From Clostridia bacterium (lineage in GTDB: Bacteria; Bacillota; Clostridia; DUPQ01), in contig JAUVJE010000043.1 of the NCBI GenBank assembly GCA_030592355.1, forward strand, positions 1-13,795: a DNA stretch of 13,795 nucleotides, written 5' to 3'. The notes under the pieces are model-generated. The model had not been told where the DNA came from, did not search any database, and saw nothing but the letters and a program-made list of their open reading frames with translations. Made by a program: the position numbers and the translations under genes. Of the stretch, positions 1-7,160 are shown in pieces; the stretch's first letter is position 1; each line of letters opens with the position of its first letter.

Positions 1-56
1 GATAGTATTAATGACGCGGCAAATACAAGGGTGAGTATCTTTGTGGCTTTCTTCAT
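1..56 (-). CDS. Start of a secreted or lipoprotein-like protein (partial, signal peptide only)
   Basis: Reading leftward from an ATG at 56-54, the visible codons give MKKATKILTLVFAASLIL, then run off the window edge without a stop. This is a textbook signal-peptide start: lysines at positions 2, 3 and 6 followed by a continuous hydrophobic stretch. An AGGTGA Shine-Dalgarno motif lies a few bases upstream of the ATG (plus-strand 61-66), which supports translation. It is therefore probably the 5' end of a gene for an exported protein or lipoprotein divergent from nifJ. Nothing of the mature protein is visible, so no function can be given. Confidence 0.6.
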   Translation of the reverse strand, partial: MKKATKILTLVFAASLIL

Positions 57-312
57 TTTATCACCTGTGGTTCTTTCGGCTACAGTATATCAGCATCCAT
101 ATGTTATATAAAGACGGACATAATAAATTTAAATACTTTACATGCCTGTATTTGTGGTGTCTATTTCGATATGGATTTATCATATATATGGTAAAATGGT
201 ATATAATATGGTTCATAAATTATATTTATGATAGAATATTGAATGGCTATAATTTGGCGTTCATTTTATATGTTCGCCCTTACAACAGGTATATAAGAAA
301 AGGAGAAATAAT
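57..312. promoter_or_regulatory. Divergent AT-rich leader upstream of nifJ with a 19-nt interrupted palindrome
   Basis: This 256-nt stretch separates the leftward signal-peptide gene from nifJ and holds no convincing gene. Two perfect TATAAT hexamers on the plus strand (202-207 and 248-253) are possible -10 elements for nifJ. Neither has a good TTGACA-like -35 at 16-18 nt, so neither is certain. Between them is an inverted repeat: TCATAAAT (213-220), a 3-nt spacer, ATTTATGA (224-231). Its position suits an operator, but it does not match the clostridial Rex or FNR consensus. A strong AGGAG site at 301-305, 7 nt before the ATG at 313, fixes the nifJ start. Confidence 0.45.
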
Positions 313-3300
313 ATGAGCAAGGTTTTTAAAACCATGAACGGAAACAACGCTGCTTCACATGTAGCTTATGCTTTTACTGAAGTTGCAGGAATATACCCCA
401 TAACACCTTCATCTGTCATGGCTGAGTTTATTGATGAATGGGCGGCTTACGGTCGTTTGAATATTTTCGGCCAAACTGTAAAAGTAGTTGAAATGCAATC
501 CGAAGCAGGAGCCGCAGGAACTGTACATGGATCGCTTCAGGGCGGAGCGCTTACCACTACCTTTACAGCTTCACAGGGATTATTGCTTATGATTCCAAAC
601 ATGTATAAAATATCCGCCGAGCTTTTACCCGGAGTATTCCATGTGAGCGCACGTGCTGTCGCAGGACATGCTCTTTCAATTTTCGGAGATCATTCTGATG
701 TTATGGCGACGCGCCAAACAGGTTTTGCATTACTTGCATCCGGCGGCGTTCAGGAAGTCATGGATCTTGGTGGAATCGCACATCTCAGTGCAATCAAATC
801 AAGAATTCCTTTCCTTCATTTCTTTGACGGATTCAGGACATCACACGAATTTCAGAAAATTGAAGTAATGGATTATGAAAGCCTTAAGGGCCTCGTAGAT
901 TTCGAATCAATTAAAGCATTTAAAGACAACGCTCTGAATCCGGATCATCCGGTACTCAGAGGTACCGCGCAAAATCCTGATATTTTCTTCCAGGCGAAGG
1001 AATCAATTAATAAGTATTATGATGCCATTCCTGATATCGTAGACGGATACATGAAAGAAATCAGTAAGATTACGGGCAGGACATATAACCTTTTCGATTA
1101 TATTGGCGCCCCTGATGCGGAAAAACTTGTTATTGCGATGGGTTCCGTTTGCGACACCATAGAAGAAACAGTAAACCGCATGGTTGAACACGGCGAAAAA
1201 GTAGGTCTTCTGAAAGTTAGGCTTTACAGACCTTTCTCAATTAAACACATGATGGCGGCCATACCAAAAACCGTTACGGGAATAGCAACACTCGACAGAA
1301 CGAAAGAACCCGGCTCGGTTGGCGAACCTCTCTATGTCGATGTTAAGGCAGCCTACTATGATTCAGAAAAAACACCTTTTATTGTTGGCGGACGTTACGG
1401 GCTTGGCTCAAAGGATACTACTCCTGAACAGATAGTCGCAGTGTTTGAAAACCTTAATAAAGAAAATCCAATGGATGGCTTCACAATAGGAATCAATGAT
1501 GATGTTACGCATCTTTCACTTAAACTTGGAGACCATTTCGACGCTTCACCCGAAGGAACCGTGAGCTGCAAATTCTGGGGACTGGGGTCAGACGGAACAG
1601 TTGGCGCAAATAAAAACACAATCAAAATAATCGGAGACCATACGGACATGTATGCCCAGGCATACTTTTCATATGACTCTAAAAAATCCGGCGGCATTAC
1701 CGTTTCACATTTGAGATTCGGGGAAAAGCCTATAAAATCCACATACCTCGTCAGCAGAGCGGATTTCGTAGCATGCCACCAGCCATCGTTCGTAGATAAA
1801 TATGAAATGGTTCAGGACGTTAAGCCCGGAGGCACTTTCCTTCTTAACACAGGATGGACCACCGAAGAGATGACAGAATATCTTCCTGCCGCCATGAAGC
1901 AGTATATTGCCAATAATGATATTAAATTCTACACCATTGATGGAGTTGACATCGCCGCAAACATCGGCCTTGGCGGACGAATCAATATGGTTATGATGTC
2001 GGCGTTCTTCAATCTTACAAAGGTTATTCCTATTGACGATGCTGTTAAATACATGAAAGCTGCCATCGTCTATTCATACGGAAAGAAGGGCGAAAAAATC
2101 GTCAACATGAATAATGAAGCCGTTGACCAGGGAATCGGCGCCTTTATCAAGGTGGATGTTCCGAAAAGTTGGAAAACAGCTGTTGAAAATGAAACAGAAG
2201 CGAATTATGACATTCCTGATTTTGTTTCAAATGTTGCAAACATTATGAATGCTCAAAAGGGTGATACTCTTCCTGTCAGCACATTTGTGGGCAGAGAAGA
2301 CGGAACCTTCCCACAGGGCACAACCCAGTATGAAAAACGCGGCACCGCCGTAAACGTGCCGGAATGGCAAATTGACAACTGTATCCAATGTAACCAGTGC
2401 GCATATGTTTGCCCCCATGGTGTAATCAGGCCTGTTCTCGTTAGCGAAAAAGAACTAACCGCTGCCCCCGACGGTTTTACAACTAAAAAAGCAATCGGTA
2501 AGGGGCTTGAAGGAATTACCTTCAGGATTCAAATTTCACCTCTGGATTGCACGGGATGCGGGAACTGTGCTCAGGTTTGTCCTTCCAAGGAAAAATCACT
2601 CATTATGAAGTCTCAGGAATCACAGCATGACCAAATTGCAAATTGGGATTACTCACTGACCGTAAGCAAAAAACCTAATCCGATGAATAAATATACTGTT
2701 AAAGGCAGTCAGTTCGAAATGCCTTATTTCGAATTTTCAGGTGCTTGTCCCGGATGTGGCGAAACACCTTATCTTAAACTTATTACACAACTCTACGGCG
2801 ATAGAATGATGATAGCAAACGCAACAGGATGTTCTTCAATCTGGGGCGGAAGCGCACCGGCAACACCTTTTACAACCGATGATAATGGATATGGTCCTGC
2901 ATGGGCCAACTCGCTTTTTGAGGACAATGCAGAATATGGATTCGGAATGCATCTTGCTGCCGAACAGGCACGGGACAGAATTGCCGGTCTTTGCACAATT
3001 CTTATTGAAGGAACCGCTTGCAACTGTTTGAAAGAAGCCGCACAAGGATGGCTTGATTCCCGTTATGACGGCGAAACAACCAGAGCGGCAAAAGACAAGC
3101 TTATGTCCGCGCTTACAGTATGCTCAGATGACTGTAAAAACGATGATACCACACAGGCAGTTGTTGATGAACTTATCGAAAAAGAGGGTTTCATGGTTAA
3201 ACGTTCGCAGTGGATTGTCGGTGGAGACGGATGGGCATATGATATTGGTTACGGCGGATTAGACCATGTTCTCGCATCAGGCGAAGATGTTAACGTTCTT

Positions 3301-3846
3301 GTATTTGATACAGAACTTTACTCCAACACCGGCGGCCAGGCATCCAAAGCGACACCGACCGGTTCAGTAGCTAAATTTGCCGCTGCAGGAAAACCCATCA
3401 AGAAAAAAGACCTCGGAATGATGGTAATATCCTACGGTTATGTATATGTAACCCAGGTTGCACAGGGCGCAAACCAGGCCCAGTTCATAAAGGCAGTCAA
3501 AGAAGCTGAAAGTTACCATGGTCCTTCACTGATAATTGCTTACGCACCATGTATCAACCATGGATTAAAAGCCGGCATGGGTTGTGCTCAACTCCAGGAA
3601 AAGAAAGCAGTTGAAGCCGGTTACTGGCACTTGTACCGATTCAACCCGCTCCTTAAGGAAGAAGGCAAGAATCCGTTTATACTGGACTCCAAAGAACCAA
3701 CGGCTGATTTCCAGGAGTTCCTAATGAGCGAAAACCGTTATGCGTCACTTACCAGGTCATTCCCAGACAGAGCAAAAGAACTGTTTGTGAAAACTGAGAA
3801 GGATGCAAAAGAACGTTACGAAAGCTATAAGAAGCTCACTGAGTAA
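313..3846 (+). CDS. nifJ: Pyruvate:ferredoxin (flavodoxin) oxidoreductase, single-chain
   Basis: This cytoplasmic enzyme of 1177 residues oxidatively decarboxylates pyruvate with CoA to acetyl-CoA and CO2 and passes the electrons to ferredoxin or flavodoxin; it is central to anaerobic fermentation. All domains of the full-length homodimeric form are present. The N-terminal pyrimidine-binding domain carries YPITPSS (28-34, Thr31) and the catalytic-type Glu64. A two-cluster ferredoxin insert has C690-x2-C693-x2-C696-x3-C700-P and C746-x2-C749-x2-C752-x3-C756-P. The C-terminal thiamine-diphosphate domain has GDG (971-973) and proximal [4Fe-4S] ligands C812, C815, C840 and C1080. Thr31, Glu64 and the first three proximal cysteines match the numbering I recall for the Desulfovibrio africanus enzyme. 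The length is normal and no frameshift is seen. It starts at ATG 313 after AGGAG, and a hairpin follows the stop, so it is probably transcribed alone. The physiological direction (oxidation or pyruvate synthesis) cannot be read from sequence. Confidence 0.98.
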   Translation: MSKVFKTMNGNNAASHVAYAFTEVAGIYPITPSSVMAEFIDEWAAYGRLNIFGQTVKVVEMQSEAGAAGTVHGSLQGGALTTTFTASQGLLLMIPNMYKISAELLPGVFHVSARAVAGHALSIFGDHSDVMATRQTGFALLASGGVQEVMDLGGIAHLSAIKSRIPFLHFFDGFRTSHEFQKIEVMDYESLKGLVDFESIKAFKDNALNPDHPVLRGTAQNPDIFFQAKESINKYYDAIPDIVDGYMKEISKITGRTYNLFDYIGAPDAEKLVIAMGSVCDTIEETVNRMVEHGEKVGLLKVRLYRPFSIKHMMAAIPKTVTGIATLDRTKEPGSVGEPLYVDVKAAYYDSEKTPFIVGGRYGLGSKDTTPEQIVAVFENLNKENPMDGFTIGINDDVTHLSLKLGDHFDASPEGTVSCKFWGLGSDGTVGANKNTIKIIGDHTDMYAQAYFSYDSKKSGGITVSHLRFGEKPIKSTYLVSRADFVACHQPSFVDKYEMVQDVKPGGTFLLNTGWTTEEMTEYLPAAMKQYIANNDIKFYTIDGVDIAANIGLGGRINMVMMSAFFNLTKVIPIDDAVKYMKAAIVYSYGKKGEKIVNMNNEAVDQGIGAFIKVDVPKSWKTAVENETEANYDIPDFVSNVANIMNAQKGDTLPVSTFVGREDGTFPQGTTQYEKRGTAVNVPEWQIDNCIQCNQCAYVCPHGVIRPVLVSEKELTAAPDGFTTKKAIGKGLEGITFRIQISPLDCTGCGNCAQVCPSKEKSLIMKSQESQHDQIANWDYSLTVSKKPNPMNKYTVKGSQFEMPYFEFSGACPGCGETPYLKLITQLYGDRMMIANATGCSSIWGGSAPATPFTTDDNGYGPAWANSLFEDNAEYGFGMHLAAEQARDRIAGLCTILIEGTACNCLKEAAQGWLDSRYDGETTRAAKDKLMSALTVCSDDCKNDDTTQAVVDELIEKEGFMVKRSQWIVGGDGWAYDIGYGGLDHVLASGEDVNVLVFDTELYSNTGGQASKATPTGSVAKFAAAGKPIKKKDLGMMVISYGYVYVTQVAQGANQAQFIKAVKEAESYHGPSLIIAYAPCINHGLKAGMGCAQLQEKKAVEAGYWHLYRFNPLLKEEGKNPFILDSKEPTADFQEFLMSENRYASLTRSFPDRAKELFVKTEKDAKERYESYKKLTE

Positions 3847-3866
3847 CATCCTTAAAATAAAACCCA

Positions 3867-3897
3867 AAGAGCCGCTTCACCGCGGCTCTTATTTATT
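3867..3897 (+). terminator. Rho-independent-type terminator of nifJ
   Basis: Twenty nucleotides after the nifJ stop, AAGAGCCGC (3867-3875) pairs perfectly with GCGGCTCTT (3882-3890) around a 6-nt loop, giving a 9-bp GC-rich stem. The sequence after it (ttatttatta) is T-rich but broken by A, so the U-tract is imperfect. Position and stem strength make it the likely 3' end of the nifJ transcript. Confidence 0.8.
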
Positions 3898-3906
3898 AGA
3901 ATTATT

Positions 3907-3955
3907 ACCATCATCCATACATCCTTGGGATGTATGGATGATGGTTTGATTTATA
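3907..3955. repeat. Hairpin repeat, left copy, flanking the Y1 transposase
   Basis: CCATCATCCATACATCC (3908-3924) is followed by a TTG loop (3925-3927) and its exact reverse complement (3928-3944). Flanking A3907 and T3945 extend the pairing to 18 bp. A T-rich tail TTTGATTTATA follows (3945-3955) and runs into the transposase stop codon at 3951-3953. A near-identical unit lies at 4833-4880. Long perfect stems with a tiny loop beside a Y1 transposase gene are what this enzyme family recognises as single-stranded DNA. The hairpin could also act as a back-up terminator for rightward transcription from nifJ. Confidence 0.85.
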
Positions 3956-4869
3956 TGTATTCCTTATCAACCCTGATGCCTTTGACAAAATTATAAGATA
4001 GCCCTGTTATGTCGGATATTTGCTTTTTTGTTACTCCTTTGTAATTTGCCTCTTTAACTATTTCTATATATTCTTGTACAGATACAGATATTCCCTTTTT
4101 TAAAGATTTCTTTCTTTCTATAATTCTATTAATGATTTTATTTACAAACACAATTGCTTCTTCGTTATTCATTTTAATTGCTTCAAATTTACATGTTATT
4201 TTATCTTCTGAATCATCGTTTAAAAATAAAAAATAACTTTTAGTATTATGTTTATTATAAAATTCATGAACATAATTAAAATCAACTAATCCGAATATGT
4301 CCTGTTCTTCCAAATAGGACACCCATTGATAACTTTTCAGTTCTTTTACTATTCCTGCTACAATCGAATTTCTGATAATATATTTATGCAGACGAAAAAA
4401 GCTCTGTATTCCGATTATTACTCTGCTTTTAAATGGGCTCTGGAAAACATGCCCTGTATGATTGTATTTTGCATTATAGTAAATGGCGTAATTTTCTTGG
4501 ATACATCCAATTATATCCGGCATTTTTCTACCAATATCCTTATAGAATAAATGATAATGATTATCCATTATACAATATCCATAAAGTATAAATTTATTCT
4601 TAATTTGGCTCTTTAATATTTGTCGGAGAAATATCTTTTTATCATCATCTGTTGGGAAAATATTCATTTTCCCATTCCCTCTGTTAAAAACATGGTATTC
4701 CCCATTATTTATTAAAATACGCTTATACGACATAAAAAAATAATACATGTTTATTTACACTATGTACATAAACCAACTCTTAAATTTCCTTATAAATTTA
4801 TACTAGCTATTAATTATTTGTTAGATTTCAGCCCATCATCCATGCATCCCAAGGATGTATGGATGATGG
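3908..4869 (-). mobile_element. RAYT/IS200-like element: Y1 transposase bracketed by 37-nt hairpins
   Basis: The unit comprises one transposase gene and a hairpin at each side, lying in the convergent gap between nifJ and the DUF819 gene without interrupting either. The right hairpin equals the reverse complement of the left one except for a single base (A in one, G in the other). The DNA between the hairpins is clearly more AT-rich than the flanking genes, suggesting separate origin. No long terminal inverted repeats typical of DDE insertion sequences are seen, as expected for HUH transposons. The exact ends are uncertain: true cleavage sites in this family lie outside the hairpins and depend on short guide sequences that cannot be identified from one copy. 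It may be a mobile element or a domesticated REP-associated transposase beside its REP-like sequences. Confidence 0.72.
3951..4748 (-). CDS. REP-associated tyrosine transposase (Y1/HUH, IS200-like)
   Basis: This 265-residue protein belongs to the single-tyrosine HUH transposases, which cut and rejoin single-stranded DNA at hairpin ends. The N-terminal fold has the family pattern YHVFNRGN (18-25). The metal-binding HUH motif is N63-HYH (His64, His66), followed by GHVFQSPFKSRV (99-110). The segment HKYIIRNSIVAGIV (121-134) matches the family's Y-I-h-N-P-v-x-A-G-l-V block, so Tyr123 is the likely nucleophile; Tyr87, Tyr90 and Tyr91 are less likely. The C-terminal part (about 237-258, GVTKKQISDITGLSYNFVKG) looks like a helix-turn-helix often fused in this family. 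The catalytic residues are intact, so it could be active. The start is uncertain: neither ATG at 4748 nor the one at 4733 (MSYKRI) has a Shine-Dalgarno site, in keeping with weak expression. It is flanked by the paired hairpins. Confidence 0.88.
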   Translation of the reverse strand: MYYFFMSYKRILINNGEYHVFNRGNGKMNIFPTDDDKKIFLRQILKSQIKNKFILYGYCIMDNHYHLFYKDIGRKMPDIIGCIQENYAIYYNAKYNHTGHVFQSPFKSRVIIGIQSFFRLHKYIIRNSIVAGIVKELKSYQWVSYLEEQDIFGLVDFNYVHEFYNKHNTKSYFLFLNDDSEDKITCKFEAIKMNNEEAIVFVNKIINRIIERKKSLKKGISVSVQEYIEIVKEANYKGVTKKQISDITGLSYNFVKGIRVDKEYI

Positions 4870-4880
4870 TTTTATTTATA
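4833..4880. repeat. Hairpin repeat, right copy, flanking the Y1 transposase
   Basis: CCATCATCCATGCATCC (4833-4849), a CAA loop (4850-4852) and GGATGTATGGATGATGG (4853-4869) form a 17-position stem with one G/T mismatch (4844 against 4858). The tail TTTTATTTATA (4870-4880) matches the tail of the left copy at 10 of 11 positions. It ends 5 nt before the stop codon of the DUF819 gene (4886-4888), so it may also protect or terminate that leftward transcript. However, no U-tract follows it in the leftward direction. Confidence 0.85.
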
Positions 4881-4885
4881 AGCAG

Positions 4886-6025
4886 TTAGAAGAGTTTTGC
4901 TATGGTGTAGACCAGAAGGCCAAGGTAGTTACCTACAGCGTAACCCACCAAGCCGGACGTAAGACCGGCTACAATCACGTCTTTGTTTTTAATAGCTTTT
5001 GCGACAGGAATTACAAATGCCGGTCCGTAAACCCCGGCGGTGGATGTAATTATCGCCGTATCCACATCTATCCTGAAAATCAAGGCAAATATCAAGTGAA
5101 TGAAAATTGCACCAAACATTGCAACCGCAACAAATCCCAGTATTTCAGGAGAAGCTTTAAGCATTTCTTCAATATTGACCGTCGTTCCCAAAGCCAAAGA
5201 GAATGCCAGAATGATATACTGTCCTGCTTCAAAGGTAAATTTAATATTCTTTACTTTTTTCACAAATGACAGCCCGACTCCTACGGTGGTGACACCCATC
5301 ATCACTATTGCCGCATTCATCTCGCCGGTAAGCAACAAGGCTATTCCGACACTGATTCCCAACCCTGCTATGCATATAAGCATGGCAATAAAAACACCGC
5401 CTGCAACTTTCCTCTTAGCATCCTTGTTCAGTTCTGTAAACGACTCATTTTTTTCTTCAATTTCAACCGGGCCTACAGTTTTGTATTTCGGCAGGATTTT
5501 AGACAACAGCGGTTTTATAACGCTTATCAATAGAAGGAAATATGCGCCTCCTAAAATTTGGTCGCATGCATTCGCCAATACAATTGTATCCTGGTTTGCT
5601 TTAAGCGCCATTCCAACCGCCATTAAATTCGGCGTGCCTCCTGTATAAACGCCAATCATCATGCCTGAAACTTTTGCAAATTCATCAATGGTTCCGTGGA
5701 ATATCCATGCCGCTAATAATGCGGCTAAAAAAGCCGAGAGAATCATAAGCAGAAACGATACAACTGTTTTCTTAGCAGATTTCAGCCATTTGAGAAAGTC
5801 TGCTGAGAATAATATCAGAGGTATGGCAATAGGAACGCTGACTTCGGATATTGTCATAGACAAGCCTCTGTCCAGCGGTATCCCCGGAATATTCCCCCAT
5901 ACAATTCCAATTGCATACGCAAGTAAAATTGGACTCAGTATCTGTACGATTTTATACTTTTTCTGTGCCCAGAGTATCAGCATGGGTATTGCGAATATAA
6001 TTATTGCCTGTATAACTTGAAACAT
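4886..6025 (-). CDS. DUF819 family integral membrane protein, putative transporter
   Basis: This 379-residue protein is almost entirely hydrophobic, with roughly ten predicted membrane helices. They begin with QAIIIFAIPMLILWA and end with GYAVGNYLGLLVYTIAKLF. It resembles the DUF819 (YjcL-like) family, and features such as GVYTGGTPNLMAVGMAL and AGVYGPAFVIPVAKAI look like the conserved repeats of that family. A short hydrophilic loop (about 195-215, KYKTVGPVEIEEKNESFTE) splits it into two halves, as in inverted-repeat carriers. Family function is not established; I believe it groups with cation/anion carriers. I choose ATG 6025 (MFQVIQ) over the upstream ATG at 6046, because AGGAG lies 5 nt before it. 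It follows the GH172 gene by 8 nt, so the two are surely co-transcribed; a role in moving a sugar-derived product or a counter-ion is inference. Confidence 0.85.
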   Translation of the reverse strand: MFQVIQAIIIFAIPMLILWAQKKYKIVQILSPILLAYAIGIVWGNIPGIPLDRGLSMTISEVSVPIAIPLILFSADFLKWLKSAKKTVVSFLLMILSAFLAALLAAWIFHGTIDEFAKVSGMMIGVYTGGTPNLMAVGMALKANQDTIVLANACDQILGGAYFLLLISVIKPLLSKILPKYKTVGPVEIEEKNESFTELNKDAKRKVAGGVFIAMLICIAGLGISVGIALLLTGEMNAAIVMMGVTTVGVGLSFVKKVKNIKFTFEAGQYIILAFSLALGTTVNIEEMLKASPEILGFVAVAMFGAIFIHLIFALIFRIDVDTAIITSTAGVYGPAFVIPVAKAIKNKDVIVAGLTSGLVGYAVGNYLGLLVYTIAKLF

Positions 6026-6030
6026 TTTTT

Positions 6031-6035
6031 CTCCT
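6031..6035 (-). promoter_or_regulatory. Ribosome binding site that sets the DUF819 start, overlapping the GH172 stop
   Basis: On the leftward strand the sequence reads TAG-GAG-AAAAA-ATG: the AGGAG motif includes the last two bases of the GH172 stop codon (6034-6036). This favours ATG 6025 over 6046 and implies that a ribosome finishing GH172 clears or re-initiates at the DUF819 start, i.e. translational coupling. Confidence 0.8.
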
Positions 6036-7098
6036 ATCTCGGCCAACGGTCGTCTAGTTCCGGAAATTCCGGAAATTTTGCATGGGGTTCTGTCTGATAC
6101 CAGTATGCCGTAGAAGCAATATCTTCTGTCAACGGCTGATATTTATGGTTAACCCACCAACCCAGCGCCTGTATCGTAACTTTCAATTCTTCATTAAAAC
6201 GAATTGGATCCATTACATGCCATCGGTACATGCTGTGTTTGGGAACTTTCCCCTCTTCCCTTTCACTGTATGGAAACCCCATGAACGGAGTTGAAAAATG
6301 GTCTCCGAAAGTTGTTTTATAATTGCCCCCGAAATTCCAGGCTCCCCCGAAATAATCCTCGGTTCCGGTTCCGCAGATTGTGGGATATTCCCCATCTCCG
6401 TCCATAAAGAATTTTATTTCCCCTTCGCCCCACCAGCAGTCGGAAAATTGCATCCACGCAAGGAAAGTGCCGACATAATGTCCTTTGCCTTTTATATTGT
6501 TGACTATCACATGTTCGGGATATTCCCTGGTAGTCATAGACCTGTTCCATTGGGCATGGAAATACGCCGCATTATCTTCAACCTCTGTTTCATCAAAGGT
6601 TATCTGGAAGAAAAATCCCCGTACTTCTTCAAAATATTCATTTGTAAATGTTATTTTAAATCCTTTCCTGAAAGGCATCGGCCAATAGCAATTGAGCCCC
6701 CCGTTGGGATTTACAACAACCGGTATGGAATTTACATCATATCTCCTGCCGTGCCCCATGGCAAAAAAGTCTCCCATCGGCACCTCAACAGATGGCGTTT
6801 CTTCGCCGTCCCAATAGAACCTAATAACTCCTGCCCTTAACATTCTACTGTCGGCAGTCATCCAGATGTGACGAATAATACCGCTTCCCTTGTAATCTGC
6901 AAGAATTGCAGTTTCTCCCGATTTGACCTGTATGCAGGGTTTGATTTTCCATCCTTTTCCCAGTTTTGAACCTGCGCTGTTTTCATCAGGCGCCTGCATG
7001 GCGCCTTTACCGGGTTCGCCTGTGGGATTCTCTGCGCATATTGACCTTGTTTTTGCATCAGACATCCTGTAAAGTGATCCAAGATTGTTATCGAACAT
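6034..7098 (-). CDS. DUF2961 / glycoside hydrolase family 172 protein
   Basis: This 354-residue protein matches the DUF2961 family, now classed as GH172. Characterised members act on alpha-D-fructofuranosides, difructose anhydrides or D-arabinofuranosides. Family-like blocks are the N-terminal NPTGEPGKGAM (24-34), GSGIIRHIWMT (71-81), RFYWDGEETPSVEVP (93-107), DFFAMGHG (110-117), the aromatic CYWPMPFRKGFKI (137-149), and the signature WWGEGEIKFFMDGDGEYP (222-239) followed by GTGTEDYFGGAW (243-254). The catalytic acids of the family are glutamates in this last region, so Glu225 or Glu227 and Glu247 are the candidates; I cannot assign them exactly. No signal peptide is seen, suggesting cytoplasmic action on an imported sugar. 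The start at 7098 is supported by AAGGGGA about 6 nt upstream. It is coupled to the DUF819 gene downstream. Substrate unknown. Confidence 0.92.
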   Translation of the reverse strand: MFDNNLGSLYRMSDAKTRSICAENPTGEPGKGAMQAPDENSAGSKLGKGWKIKPCIQVKSGETAILADYKGSGIIRHIWMTADSRMLRAGVIRFYWDGEETPSVEVPMGDFFAMGHGRRYDVNSIPVVVNPNGGLNCYWPMPFRKGFKITFTNEYFEEVRGFFFQITFDETEVEDNAAYFHAQWNRSMTTREYPEHVIVNNIKGKGHYVGTFLAWMQFSDCWWGEGEIKFFMDGDGEYPTICGTGTEDYFGGAWNFGGNYKTTFGDHFSTPFMGFPYSEREEGKVPKHSMYRWHVMDPIRFNEELKVTIQALGWWVNHKYQPLTEDIASTAYWYQTEPHAKFPEFPELDDRWPR

Positions 7099-7141
7099 AA
7101 TGTTCCCCTTTATTACAAAATATTCCCTGGCTGTTAGTCTC

Positions 7142-7156
7142 TGAAATATTATTTCA
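7142..7156. promoter_or_regulatory. 15-nt perfect palindrome between tdk and the GH172 gene
   Basis: TGAAATA (7142-7148), a central T, and TATTTCA (7150-7156) form a perfect inverted repeat in the 62-nt gap upstream of the GH172 gene, 44 nt before its ATG. It is too AT-rich to terminate transcription. The position and symmetry would fit a repressor operator controlling the glycosidase-carrier pair. It could also be chance in AT-rich DNA; no regulator gene is next to it. Confidence 0.3.
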
Positions 7157-7160
7157 AGTA

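Noticed and set aside
41..316. 91-codon rightward open frame covering the nifJ leader
   Set aside because: Its composition is that of AT-rich noncoding DNA (many Tyr, Ile, Trp), it has no ribosome binding site, and it overlaps the start of nifJ and the leftward signal-peptide gene.
3905..3908. TTAC next to the left hairpin as an IS608-like cleavage site
   Set aside because: The tetranucleotide is common, no partner site is visible at the other end, and one copy cannot define cleavage sites.
3908..4880. CRISPR array or tandem repeat array
   Set aside because: Only two copies exist, they are hairpins ~890 nt apart, and a transposase gene rather than spacers lies between them.
4859..5269. 136-codon rightward frame starting in the right hairpin
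   Set aside because: It begins within the repeat and runs antisense through the DUF819 gene; no recognisable motif.
5100..5648. 182-codon rightward frame opposite the DUF819 gene
   Set aside because: It is antisense to a well-supported membrane protein gene; its Ser/Thr/Pro/Ile-rich content is what a mirrored hydrophobic gene produces.
6298..6840. 180-codon rightward frame opposite the GH172 gene
   Set aside because: It is fully antisense to a gene with clear family motifs, and no family resemblance is visible in its own product.
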